From the NCBI GenBank assembly GCA_029721435.1, contig CM056583.1:93997575-94061574 (forward strand): a DNA stretch of 64,000 nucleotides. The letters run 5' to 3'. Within the stretch, counting starts at the first letter, position 1. Each line of letters starts with the position of its first letter. This DNA is from Gymnothorax reevesii (lineage: Eukaryota > Chordata > Actinopteri > Anguilliformes > Muraenidae). Below are positions 37,511-48,480 of this stretch, piece by piece. The notes under the pieces are model-generated. The model searched no databases. It had not been told where the DNA came from and saw nothing but the letters and a program-made list of their open reading frames with translations. The translations under genes were made by a program, and so were the position numbers.

Positions 37511-39471
37511 CCCCTTTGTGCAGAAGCCAAATTTGGCTATTTTTGGGTTACCCACTTTAATGCTGTATAATTCAAGATTAAGGCTTCATAAAGAGGAAAA
37601 ATGTGGCTCAATTCTGAAAAGACACTTACAGCATTTAGAATTACATAGTATTTCAGTTAATTTTCATGATTATGATAGAGAAAATGAGCTGCAAACATAA
37701 AAAAATCTTCATGAGAATTCACCATTGAAATTGCAAAAAAAATAATTCTGAGGATTGAAAAACTGCTGGGGCTTAAAACTATACATTTCTGGGATCATAA
37801 ACTCCTTGACCACAAGTACAATTCATCTTCAACATTACATTCTAGATTACCTACATGCTTTTAGCCAAATTATACAGCTATCCAAGTGTCTCCCCGAAGT
37901 CTCAAAATGAAGTCCAGTCAAATCATAAAAAAATCATGTATATAACACAAATAAAGTTTTAAGGCATGAAATTTAATATGAACAAATGATTTTCTGGTTG
38001 AGTTTAGTATGAATTTATCAATCTCAGTGCAGTTGAATATCAATGGTCACCAGTCACCACTCCAAACACAAAACATGCCTCTTCTCCATAATAAAGTTTA
38101 GAGTTTTGGCTATTTTACTTTAAAGTGCCCCAAGCCAGCACAAACACGCATTAAATAAACTTCTTATTAAACGGTTAGAACATTCACCCTGTAATGGAAG
38201 CTACCAGTCCCCTCTTCTAAGCTCACAAACTCATTTCAACACTTATAAGGAACAAATGCAACTCACTAACTCAGTAATATCTGAATTCTGAAATATACCT
38301 TATTTTAACAGAACAGACACTCCACTTTCAGGGAACAATCCATTGCCTCCCTGGATTCAAAAGAAACATGCAATGAACGTACCAGGGGGTCCACCCAAAT
38401 GCACGGGCAGTTCGCGTTTTAAACAGGAAAAAAAACCTCGACATTCGACTTTGTTGAGTACGTATACATTCCAAAAACAAAACAACAACAACAACAAAAA
38501 AAAAACAAAGTATCAGCCTCACCTTTTTCATGACTCCCTGCTCCAGAGACCGATGTATCCAGTAGCAGGGACCCTCCGGTCCTGTTTCATTCTACATAAT
38601 TCCAATTGACCATATCCTTATCTCATTTAGATCCTATAAATGTAACTGAACACTTCAAGGCCAGTTTTGCGAACGTGTTTTCTATAAATCGCGTCTATTT
38701 TAACCGCGTAATGTGCATAACGTAGACAGGATACAACCGAATATGCTGATACGCATAGGTTTGAATGCTCTGTGTTTGTCCAATCAATGTGTTTCACTTA
38801 CTCTAAAATGTTTAAACACTCGGGATTTGGATAAGAAACGAGCCAATCAATACATTTTTACCAGGTTAGCTTTGCGAGGGCATGAAGTGCAACTATACAA
38901 TTACGCAGAAAACCCTGAGTGTATGGGTTGAGTGATTGGCTATCAACGCCAGTACTCGGGTGGATATAAGGAAGCGCTGGATTTGTCAATGAATGGATCT
39001 GCGCGTAAATCCACGGTAGGGAACTACGATTTTTTTTTGTACGTGACGACAGTAATTAAAAGTAGAATGTGAGAGAATCAATACCATGTCGATTTTTTTG
39101 CCTCAGAAAACTAATTTTTCTGAACCATTACTTGGAATACTGTTGGCTCACTGTGGCTTATCTGGTTGCTACAGAGGATAGCGATTTTTTCTGTGTCAAG
39201 ATATCGTTTTTTTAAACTGCTGGATCGATACTATAGGCAAGGATACTGACCAGTTTGCACATCAGGCTTAGCTGAGGAGTTTAATTCATGCAGCTCTTGA
39301 AAAACAGGGCGTGGAGTGAACTTCCCCATATTCAGAACCGCGTTCGAGGTCTGCTTGCTTGTGAACATTCAATTACTGATCCGGGGGTGCCATTTAGTGA
39401 TCGAGTACAGTAACAGCGTGCTTCCAATTTGCAGGTCTATAGATGCGGGCGTCTACATCTGCAGAAAGGGG
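37511..39471. mobile_element. piggyBac-like element, 1961 bp, copy 3, TTAA-flanked
   Basis: The ends are CCCCTTTGTGCAG and CTGCAGAAAGGGG, with one mismatch in the outer 13 bases. It is flanked by TTAA at 37507-37510 and 39472-39475, the piggyBac target duplication. Taking out the element plus one TTAA restores the LINE reading frame (SDWQ-Y-R-TLRNKCTQ). The left 800 bp are shared with copies 1 and 2. The rest is unique in this window and shows no transposase. Confidence 0.85.
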
Positions 39472-40301
39472 TTAAGAAACAAATGTACCCAGTCTCTTAG
39501 AAAGGCAAAGTCAAGGCATTTTAGGGAACAGTTGACAACTAATGGTCCTGACTCACGAAAATTCTGGAGCACTATAAAAACAATGGAAAACAAAAAGATG
39601 CCTTCCCATCTGCCTACTGCTATTAAATCTGATGGTATTTTTTTCACTGAAAATTGGTGAAATTTCATTTGGTCAAATTGGTGGACATTTTTAACAGGCA
39701 TTTTGCCAAAGTTGGCTATCCCAGTGAGATTAATTCCTCCCCTCTTATCCACTCCCCTGTCAACCCAGAGCCTTTCACCCATTTATCCGCCACAGGACAT
39801 CCTCTCTTCTCCTTTCAGCCGATACAGGAATCTGAGGTACTGCAGGAGTTGCTCAGACTGGACACGCATAAATGTGCTGGACTGGATACTTTGGACCCTT
39901 TCTTTTTGAAGATAGCAGCTCAGGTGATCGTAGCACCGATCACTTGTTTGTTTAACCTCTCTCTGCGAACTGGTGCATTCCCACAGGACTGGAAATCTGC
40001 TGCAATTACCCTGCTTTTTAAAGGAGGTGACAACACGGACTTTAACTGTTACAGGCCCATTTCTATCCTGCCCTGCCTCTCTTAAGTGTCCGAGAAGCTT
40101 GTCAACAAGCAGCTTACACAACATTTGGAGACTCTCAAAATCATTAACCCTGATCAGTCTGGTTTAGATCTGGACATGGTTGCATCACTACCACAGTTAA
40201 AGTACTTAATGACATCACCTGCGCCATTGACAATAAAGAGTATTGTGTAGCTGCATTTGTCGACTTGGCAAAGGCCTTTGACTCTGTGGACCACTGCACA
40301 C

Positions 40302-41757
40302 TGTTATGGCCCAAATTTGTTATGACATTTATGACAGCAAAGGATGACAGACAAAAATTTTAAAACTAAAACACATTTAATTAAACCAAACACTTTTAAC
40401 CAAACTATCATCTACACTACTGTACAGACAAAGATTGATTATTTACAAAAACAGAAATATTTACAGTCCCTTCGGTGGGTTGCTCGGTGAAGTCCGGGGT
40501 GAGGAAAATGCTCTAACACAGGCTAAAATCCACTAAAAGCTTCACAGGTCTTGAACAGAAATGACAGGTCTGGTCACATGTATCTTTCTCCTACTACTTT
40601 ACTAGTCCCCCCAGGAATCCGCGATTCCGCGATCGCGGAATTTACCGCAGATTTCAAAGCCCTCTGCGGAAATCAAAGCAGTCCGCGGAATATAGGGCGA
40701 GGTGCAGAATTTTATATTTTTCAAGTAATTTTCATCCCGGCCGCTAGATTTTGCGGTCAGATAAACGGGATCTAAGACTCACAGCTGGTGCTGCCGGTTA
40801 CGGAAATTGATTTTTTTCTGCTGTATGCAGCATAAACGATATAAAAAGATGGACGCAGCACCCTGATTTGAAAAAAGAAGCCCATGTGGAAGTACCGTAG
40901 AATGGCGTTCTATTTAATGGCCAGCAGATTCGATATATCATGACGTTCATTTTCGTGAATTATGGTCCAATATAAACTAGAATAAAGTATAAAGCCAGAA
41001 TATGCTTCTGGGGCGTCGATATCCTCTGGTCCTCGTCCGATACGGTCAGATCCAGAGCCACGTTCCTCCCCAGATCTTCGATTCACTTCTTCATCTTCGA
41101 ACCAGTGGGTGACATCACGGTAGCTTCATCCATCTTTTTATACAGTCTATGGTATGCAGTAACGTTTGCAATATCCTGAGGATACAGTGAATAGTGTACA
41201 CCTGGTTTAAATCTTTACTTTGATCTTTGGCACGTGTTCAGTTACTAAGCCTCGTTCACCCATAGTTTGGTGAAATGTTTTGCACTTTATAAGTTATGCA
41301 AATAAATCTGCTCAAGAGGGACAAAAAGAATATTGATGCTGCTTATTTTATAACCACAGTGTTTTGGTATTGTAAATAATTTCATAAGAGAATTTTTGCT
41401 TCATTATTACATAAATTTGCTTTATAACTGGTCATTTTAGGTTTTTTTTAATGCCCGCGGAAAATCAACTTTCAAGCCGCGGAATCAAGACTTGCTCTCC
41501 GCAGAATCAGGAATTTTCTCTGCGGAATCAACACTTTCTCTGCAGATTCCTAGGGGGACTACTTTACTGTCTCAATTCTACTCCTTATATACTCTTTTGC
41601 AGACCCCACCCACCTTTTAGGCTTTTTTTTTTTTTTCCTCTGGGACTTGCCCCAGACATGCCCCGAACATGTCCAAACATAGCTCCAGTCTGGGCTTAAC
41701 AAAAAAAAAAAAAAAAAAGGTAAATACTGCCATCTAGTGGCCTACATTCACATCACA
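40302..41757. mobile_element. LTR-like insertion in the LINE RT, itself interrupted
   Basis: The block begins TGTTATGG and ends CATCACA (TG...CA). Imperfect 4-bp flanks are ACAC before it and ATAC after it. Removing it joins DHCTLL to YRLGDMG in the RT. Without its own hAT-like insertion it is about 490 bp, the size of a solo LTR. A GCCATCTAGTGGC word lies near its right end and an A-run at 41701-41718. Confidence 0.5.
40604..41560. mobile_element. hAT-like element, 957 bp, with repeated GCGGAAT subterminal motifs
   Basis: The inverted ends are AGTCCCCCCAGGAATC and GATTCCTAGGGGGACT. The exact 8-bp duplication ACTTTACT lies at 40596-40603 and 41561-41568. Many copies of GCGGAAT or its variants sit within 110 bp of each end, in both orientations. 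No transposase frame was found. The AGTCCCC terminus is not the usual CAG start of hAT, so the superfamily rests on the 8-bp duplication. Confidence 0.85.
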
Positions 41758-42861
41758 ATACTGCTGTACAGACTGGGAGATATGGGAATCTCTGAGAATT
41801 GTCTGGAGTGGTTTAAAGGCTACTGCTTTGGTCGCCTACAATGAGTGAGGGCGGAGGGTCTTTTGTCAGATCCCCTACCCCTACTCAAAGGCGTGCCACA
41901 GGGATCCATATTAGGTCCAACTTTATTTAATATTTACATCAATAATATTGCTAATGCCGTAAGTAACTCTCACATACACTTACATGCTGATGATACAATC
42001 ATTTATACATCCAACCCCTCCCTTCATGTTGCATTATCCACATTGCAGGTGGGTCTTAGCAGCGTCGAAAGGGCTTTTCAGGATCTCCACCTAACCCTTA
42101 ACACAAAAAAAACTAAGTGCATGGTCTTTCACAGACACCTACAGCAGACTGAGTGCCCTCTCACAATCACTTCTTTAGATGGTGTTGAGATCGAATTTGT
42201 GAAAAGCTACAAATATTTAGGCATCTGGCTCGATAGCAAGCTTACATTCAAAACACACTACGCCTCATGGTCAAATCCATTATAGATTCTCTTTACCGCA
42301 AGAAATCCTCCTTCACATTTTCAGTAAAAAAATTCCTGGTAAAAAGGTCAGTACTCCCAATATTTGATTATGGTGTCATAGTTTATAGATCTGCTTCACA
42401 AACCCTCCTTCACAAACTCGATGTTCTGTACCATTCTGCCATCCGTTTTGTAACTGGTTCCCCATTTAACACTCATCACCGTTTCCTCTACTCTCTGGTT
42501 AATTGGCCCTCACTCCAATCTCGCAGACAGATCCACTGGTTCACATATATCTACAAAACTCTCATTGGAAAAACCCCATCATATCACTACTCAATATTCA
42601 CACCTCTAATCATAATTTACCTTCCAATAATCGAATCAATCTCCTTATCCCCAAAGTCCGCACCTCCTTTGGCCACTCCTCTTTCCAGTTCTCAGCCGCA
42701 AATGACTGGAATTTTCCGCAACAGACCCTAAAACTTAGTTCATTCATTCCACTCCACTCTTTCAAAAAACTGATATACTCAATAGTCAGAGTTGCACTTG
42801 TTTTTAGTAACTTCATTGTAATGATGTCATTGTATCTGTTGATATGTCGGTCATGTTTTTT

Positions 42862-43128
42862 TTTTTTTGTCCCCCGCCGCGCAGAACGCGCGAAGCGGCG
42901 GGACATAGTATTCAAGACCGTCCATACGTCCCGAATCCTTGTCAGCGAGATATCAAGAACGAATTGACAGATTTCCTTCAAATTTCATGTCCACATGTAT
43001 TAGGGTGATACCCCGGTGCCAGTCGATTTTGGTGACCTTCTCGTCTCTCTCAAGGTCACACCGAGAGATTGCTCATTTAGACATGATTTCACATCTTGGG
43101 GACAAAAGACACGTTAGTGGCAAATACT
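42862..43128. mobile_element. small insertion (about 267 bp) with 5' hairpin in LINE 3' region
   Basis: It starts in a T-run, then GTCCCCCGCCGCGC-loop-GCGGCGGGAC forms a strong stem at about 42870-42904. T-rich flanks TGTTTTTT at 42854-42861 and 43129-43136 look like a target duplication. The LINE 3' UTR resumes after it. Probably a short non-autonomous retroposon; family unknown. Confidence 0.55.
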
Positions 43129-43245
43129 TGTTTTTTAAGTGACTGCTTCTGGTGTTGCCTCTTGCCCAGATCGTCATTGTAAATGAGAATTTGTTCTCAA
43201 TTGACTCATCTGGTTGAATAAAGGTTATTAATAATAATAATGATA

Positions 43246-43504
43246 ATAAATTATTGTTTATCTCAAAGAGCTGTGCAGGGCCATTTCTAGAACAGCAAGT
43301 TACCCAGCTGAGTGACTCATTATTACTCAGATGTGTCACTTTAAGAACTTGTTGTTGCATTTTTATGTTAATATGCGGATATTTGGGAAAAATACTTTGG
43401 GACACTGTTGGTTACATCTGGGACAATACAGAGTAGGATTTGGAACATTGCGGGACGCTAAAGAAAAAAGTTTATTTCGAGCCCTGGTGTCTGTACCACT
43501 CCAA
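43246..43504. other. unassigned sequence left of the tandem duplication
   Basis: CAGGGCCATTTCTAGAAC (about 43276) and the complement of CAGTGGCGGTCCTAGAAC (ending about 43525) look like the ends of a small hAT-like element. No matching 8-bp flanks were found, and the duplication breakpoint falls inside it. Confidence 0.35.
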
Positions 43505-44534
43505 TTCCCCGTTCTAGGACCGCCACTGCTTGGGCCGGTGGGCGACAAATCTAAGTTTCGGCTCAGATTGGCCCAGGCTTAGACCCGGCCCGAGTACAGG
43601 CTCTGAGCAGCCTCTTGTTTTTATTTAAATAGGCACACGACGACATTGTGCAGCTTCAGTTTTATTTATTTAGGTAGATAGGCACATTACATTGAATGAA
43701 AATCATAGATCACAGTCAATTGTTCACACACACTGCATGATCTCCTGAATAAATTTACTCACAGTAATGTAAGTTTGGTCTTAAAAGCAAAACTCTTCTC
43801 ACAGAGCTCGTATTTATAGGTCATGCCCATAGAGATAATAGAACCAGAGAGAACGAAGAAGTACCTTTGCTTAAGCCAATTTGCATGTTAGCTTCCTGTT
43901 TCAGCGTTTCCCAAGGATGCAAATTTGTGGCCAAAGACGGGCGATCTCCATAGACACCAATTGAAACGAGCACATTTTTCCTTGCCAAATAAAGCGAAAA
44001 CAGAAGAAAATGTATTCGGTAATCCTTCATTATTTTGCCCTTTGTCTGACCCAAATGTTTGATGTTTTCAAGAGGGCCTGTAAAATAAGAACTGATACTT
44101 GGAGCTTGATGACAGCTCATGCACGAGTTTGGTTGTCCAGCTGCAGCAGTTCAGCCAATGAGTGTACAGTGCGTGCGCATCCCGGATACAGCGCTGCTCG
44201 TCATTTCCCCTCGAACACATTCGCTAATCCACACAGACGACACATTTTCTTGGCCATTTGTGCTGTGTAATCAGATTGGCAATCTTATGAAATGGTGCCA
44301 GAAATAAACACCCATGGAACGCCATTTTATAGATGGCGTCGGTCAATTCCGTACTTCCTGGGCTGAAGTAGCTAGCCTAGCATCTCCCATTGAAAGTAAT
44401 AGGGGTGGGACTTCCTCGCTCTCTCCAGTTCTATTACCTCCATGGTCATGCCAGAAGCGACAGTGGTAAGGAAGAACTCTAACCCCAGGAAAGAAAAAAA
44501 TAATAATAATAATAATAATTTCGCAGAAGAAATC

Positions 44535-44930
<396 letters not shown>

Positions 44931-44944
44931 TTATTTTGAGTAAT

Positions 44945-46846
44945 GGGCCCCTTTCCTGGGGTCCATAGTTTCACCCTAAACATTGTTGGCATTGTATCCA
45001 AGGGCTCTTTTCAAGATGGTTGCCGTTCCTTTGATTGCGGATATCTGTACTTCCTTGGTCCTTGGACAACCAGGGATGGCCTCCATGAATTTCTTCAGGT
45101 TTTTTCTTCCCAAGTCCCGCTGCACTGGTATTATATCAATTTCCTTCAATGACAAAGTTGTTTTTAGGTCATTTTTTAAGTCATGGTTGGTATTACCAGT
45201 GGTTAGCCATTCAGGAGATTCTTCTTCTCCTTTCAGTAGTTTCGTAAAGGTCATGACATAGTGGTAATGTAGAGCAGTCATCATCTTCAGCCAAAAATTT
45301 GGGATTTTGTCTATTCCTGGCGTCTTAAGGTTACAATATTTGTTGAGTTTCTTCCTTTTCTTCTTCTGCTAGTACGATTGTGGGCATTTGTTGTTTGTCT
45401 CTGTTTTTTTCTTTAGTGATTTCAGCCCACTGGTTCTCCTGATGATGTTTTGGGTCTTCAAATGGTGGCCTCCAGTATCCTTCTATTTGTTCCCTCGTTG
45501 GTGGTTCTCGCACTTCTATAGAGTCTTTCGCTATAGTTCTATAGACTGTTCTTGGGTTTTCAGTAAACTGCTTATTGATCTGTTTCGATATTATTTTTCT
45601 CTCCTTATTCTTTATTTGTGCAGCTAAGGCTTTAATCAGGGATTGGTGTTCTGCCAGGCGTCCACCAAGCTGGTCGTCGCTTATGTTATATCTTCTTTTT
45701 ATTGCGTTAATTTTACGGGTGAGATTCTTTGTATGTTTTTGGTCATTTCTAAAAGTCGCAATTTGAGAGATTTAAGCTCTCAGCTTGTGGATTTTCTGAT
45801 TTAGCTTCTTTTTCCAGGGTGGTTCGGTCTTAATTTTCCTGTTCCCTTTTTCTCTGCTTTCTTTATGTTTTGGGGTTAGCTTAGTCTGTATGAACCATGC
45901 AGCACTGTAGTTTACATAATTCTACTCCGTGAGCGTGGCGTCTGCTGGAACCAGTCTTCCACGGCCAGCGTTCACCCTGCATAATAATGCTTTGAACTTT
46001 TTGTTTTAATGTAATCAGTTTAGGACGTTCCATCATGCTCATTGTTCGGGTTTCTTCAATTTTGTTGGCTAGTTGTTCTTCCAACTCTAATTGCTCTAAC
46101 TCTGTGCGCGGCAGCAGCTCTCCAGATTCCTGAGTTGGTATGGGGCTCCTTTGACACTGTCCCTCAGGAGTTTGTGATTGCTCCATTTCTGGTTCAGTAT
46201 CTGCCAATGGGGAGGCAGGTGGCCCAAGTGAGGTTGCTCTGGGGAATAGTTCTTGAGGATCTTTTGGCTGTCGTTCTGGCACCCCTAGGGGCTCAGCACA
46301 GGGACAGATTTTATTGTTGATTTGGTTGATTACTGCCGCTCGCATCCACTCTAATTCTTTTTCTGTGAAGTATTTTTGTAATAGGGTGTTGTGTCTTTGA
46401 GTGGTGAGTTTGCTTCTGGGTGTGTCTCGTTTACTAGGGCAGTGGTGATTGAAGATCCGTTGCCATTCCCGACATCTCTCTCTCTGATTGGTGTATTTTG
46501 CTTTTGCATACTCTGTCGCCCAGAGCAACACCCATTTCTCCTCCATTGTCCATTGGCTCCGTGCAAATTTCTGCTGGTCTTTCTCTCCTCTGGCTTGGAA
46601 ATCCGCTTCCGCTTGTTTACGAGCCTCCTCCTTAATCTTTGTCATTTCTTCATTTGTCAGATACCTATGAATTTGGGAAGCGATGGAGGCTAGTTTGGCG
46701 GTCGTGGTGGCTTCCTTCTTCTCAGGTGGTAGGTCCGCTTCCTTTATTTGCTCCTCAAATACAAGGTCCTTCCGCCTGCCCCACTTCTCATGCCTAGAGT
46801 AGGCAAAGCAGTGGAAAATTTCTCTCTTCTCCTCGATTGACCAGGT
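44945..46846 (-). mobile_element. internally deleted non-LTR retrotransposon within zinc-finger array, copy 1
   Basis: On the minus strand it begins right after an HTGE linker with TWSIEEKREIFHCFAYSRHE. It continues through a Trp-rich helical region (WVLLWATEYAKAKYTNQRER), pieces of an ORF2 N-terminus (45860-45330, including PTKTPGIDKIPNFWLKMMTA in shifted frames) and a C-terminal end (LGRKNLKKFMEAIPG, then GTATILKRALG, stop near 44976). The RT catalytic core is absent. I judge it a retrotransposon from the ORF2 linker and C-terminal signatures; the clade is not certain. Confidence 0.7.
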
Positions 46847-48304
46847 TATAATTTCACCTGTATGAATTCTATGGTGGGATTTGAAAGCAGATTTCTCTGA
46901 AAAGCTCTTCTCACACTGAACACATTTGTAGGGCTTTTTACCTGTATGAAGTCTCTGGTGAAAATTTAAACGGCTTTTCTGAAAAAAACTCCTCACACAC
47001 TGATCACATTTGTAAAGTTTTTCACCTGTATGAATTCTCTGGTGGGAATTTAAATGGGTTTTCTGAGAAAAACTCCTCTCACACTGATCACATTTATAGG
47101 GCTTTTCACCAGTATGAATTCTCTGGTGGGATTTGAAATCAGATTTCCATAAAAAGCTCTTCTCACACTGATCACATTTGTAGGGTTTCTCACCTGTATG
47201 AATTTTCTGGTGGGAAGTTAAATGGCTTTTCTGAGAAAAACTCTTCTCACACTGATCACATTTGAAGGGCTTTTCACCTGTATGAATTCTCTGGTGGCAA
47301 TTGAAATGGCCTTTCTGAGAGAAGCTCTTCTCACACTGATCACATTTGTAGAGCTTTTCACCTGTATGAAATCTCTTGTGGCAATTTAAATGGCATTTCT
47401 GTGAAAAGCTCTTCTCACACTCATCACATTTGTAGGGCTTTCCACCTGTATGAATTCTCTGGTGGGATTTTAAATCAGATTTCTGTGAAAAGCTCTTCTC
47501 ACACTCATCACATTCGTAGGGCTTTTCACCTGTATGAATTCTCTGGTGGGATTTTAAATCAGATTTCTGAGAGAAACTCTTCCCACACTGATCACATTTG
47601 TAGGGCTCTTCATCTGCATGTATTCTTGTTAGGTCATTTAAATGATATTTATTCATAAAACACTTCTCATGCTGAGAGCAGGGCTGGGTTATTTTCATTA
47701 TATTTATTACCACACTTTGGATTAATTCTGACTGTTTTTTCCCTGATTTTTTATCATTTGTGTTGGGCTCTCCTGCGCACTGCCATGGTTCTCTCTGGCC
47801 TTTTCCATCAACACCGGCTACGTTAAGCTCAGTATTCATGAGATCACTCACTGCACCTTCACTGGATTCAAACTTCACTTTATCACATTTAATATCAACA
47901 CGCTTAACATCTTGCAAGACATTAACGTGTTCAACCTTAATATAGTCTCCATAATCGGTTTCAGTTTTGATCTGGTCAGGATGCAGATGGGTTTTATAGG
48001 CCAGCTCTGTAAAGTCTAGGCTCTCGGTCTTTAGATCCCCAGTGTTGCTGGGGCTCAGATCAGCTTCTGTTTTTATCACTGATGCTTGTGTGTGATGTAA
48101 ATCACTGACCCTGCTGTTTGCAGTAACACACTCTGGCTCCAGTGAGTCTAGTCCTGGTGCAGTGCATTTCGTCTCTGACTCTGCCATGTGGACAGACTCC
48201 AGTCCATGTAGGTCCTCTTCTTTCTCTTTGATCCGGTGCCGCGCGGGGAGCTCTGGTAGGGTCGTCTCAGTGTCCTGTCTCAGACGGACTCCTGCCTGCA
48301 TCAT
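45881..48304 (-). CDS. C2H2 zinc-finger protein fused to retrotransposon sequence, copy 1 (807 aa)
   Basis: The single long exon has a clean acceptor (TTTCCCCACAG, exon from 48337) 33 bases before the start MMQAG. Residues 1-230 are acidic and carry several SUMO-type psi-K-x-E sites (VIKTE, QIKTE, YIKVE, VKFE). A degenerate finger (about 209-229) precedes nine canonical C2H2 fingers (about 235-481) with TGEKPY-type linkers. Many share the QKSDLKSHQ/QKSHLTSHQ helix. From residue 486 the frame leaves the fingers mid-linker and runs through about 320 residues of retrotransposon origin to a stop at 45881. It is a predicted nuclear DNA-binding protein, probably a transcriptional regulator. There is no KRAB, SCAN or BTB domain. 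5' exons were not identified. Confidence 0.85.
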   Translation of the reverse strand: MMQAGVRLRQDTETTLPELPARHRIKEKEEDLHGLESVHMAESETKCTAPGLDSLEPECVTANSRVSDLHHTQASVIKTEADLSPSNTGDLKTESLDFTELAYKTHLHPDQIKTETDYGDYIKVEHVNVLQDVKRVDIKCDKVKFESSEGAVSDLMNTELNVAGVDGKGQREPWQCAGEPNTNDKKSGKKQSELIQSVVINIMKITQPCSQHEKCFMNKYHLNDLTRIHADEEPYKCDQCGKSFSQKSDLKSHQRIHTGEKPYECDECEKSFSQKSDLKSHQRIHTGGKPYKCDECEKSFSQKCHLNCHKRFHTGEKLYKCDQCEKSFSQKGHFNCHQRIHTGEKPFKCDQCEKSFSQKSHLTSHQKIHTGEKPYKCDQCEKSFLWKSDFKSHQRIHTGEKPYKCDQCERSFSQKTHLNSHQRIHTGEKLYKCDQCVRSFFQKSRLNFHQRLHTGKKPYKCVQCEKSFSEKSAFKSHHRIHTGEIITWSIEEKREIFHCFAYSRHEKWGRRKDLVFEEQIKEADLPPEKKEATTTAKLASIASQIHRYLTNEEMTKIKEEARKQAEADFQARGEKDQQKFARSQWTMEEKWVLLWATEYAKAKYTNQRERCREWQRIFNHHCPSKRDTPRSKLTTQRHNTLLQKYFTEKELEWMRAAVINQINNKICPCAEPLGVPERQPKDPQELFPRATSLGPPASPLADTEPEMEQSQTPEGQCQRSPIPTQESGELLPRTELEQLELEEQLANKIEETRTMSMMERPKLITLKQKVQSIIMQGERWPWKTGSSRRHAHGVELCKLQCCMVHTD

Positions 48305-48458
48305 TCTGCTGATCTGATGTGTTCAGAAGTGCAGCTCCTGTGGGGAAATGGAGGAAGGGATTTTAACTTTAAACTGAACAATCGAGATGAAATAAATACT
48401 TTTTCCACAAAGTTTGGATGATTCCAGCAATCTAATCTTTTACTTTTTTTTATATTCT

Positions 48459-48480
48459 TTATTCTTTTTTTTATATTATA
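48459..48480. other. 22-bp filler at deletion junction
   Basis: It lies between the end of duplicated unit copy 1 and the truncated hAT fragment. Its TTATTCTTTTTTTTATATTA sequence repeats the adjacent T-rich end of the unit, as templated filler would. In copy 2 the corresponding place holds 1123 bp (54378-55500). Confidence 0.7.

Larger units (their letters stand above)
36095..42790 (+). pseudogene. L2-type LINE polyprotein (endonuclease and reverse transcriptase), broken
   Basis: In order: an N-terminal piece (36095-36442, ending in TGA); in the same frame a hydrophobic stretch and a 2A-like NIHPNPG motif; endonuclease motifs LGILHLNVCSLLPKI, CYRPPSAP and LIDVTLTNRPDKY with NLSDHCNM (36575-37280). 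RT pieces follow at 39460-40310 (KCAGLDTLDPFFLK, LLFKGGDNTDFNCYRPISIL, AFVDLAKAFDSVDH) and 41845-42790 (GVPQGSILGPTLFNIYINNI and the catalytic LHADDT). The C-terminus carries LDVLYHSAIRFVTG. Several stops and frame changes, besides the insertions, show it is long dead. Confidence 0.85.
35460..43245 (+). mobile_element. L2-type LINE, interrupted by at least three insertions
   Basis: A leader (from about 35460; left limit uncertain) precedes an ORF with a hydrophobic N-terminus, an AP-endonuclease region, a reverse transcriptase, and a 3' end with AATAAAGGTTATTAATAATA near 43205-43245. Insertions at 37511-39471, 40302-41757 and 42862-43128 split it. Removing each rejoins protein-level homology across the gap. 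Without insertions it would be about 4.1 kb. Confidence 0.85.

Noticed and set aside
43276..43525. Small hAT-like element ending CCGCCACTG
   Set aside because: The two ends resemble each other but flanking 8-bp sequences do not match and the right end lies across the duplication breakpoint.
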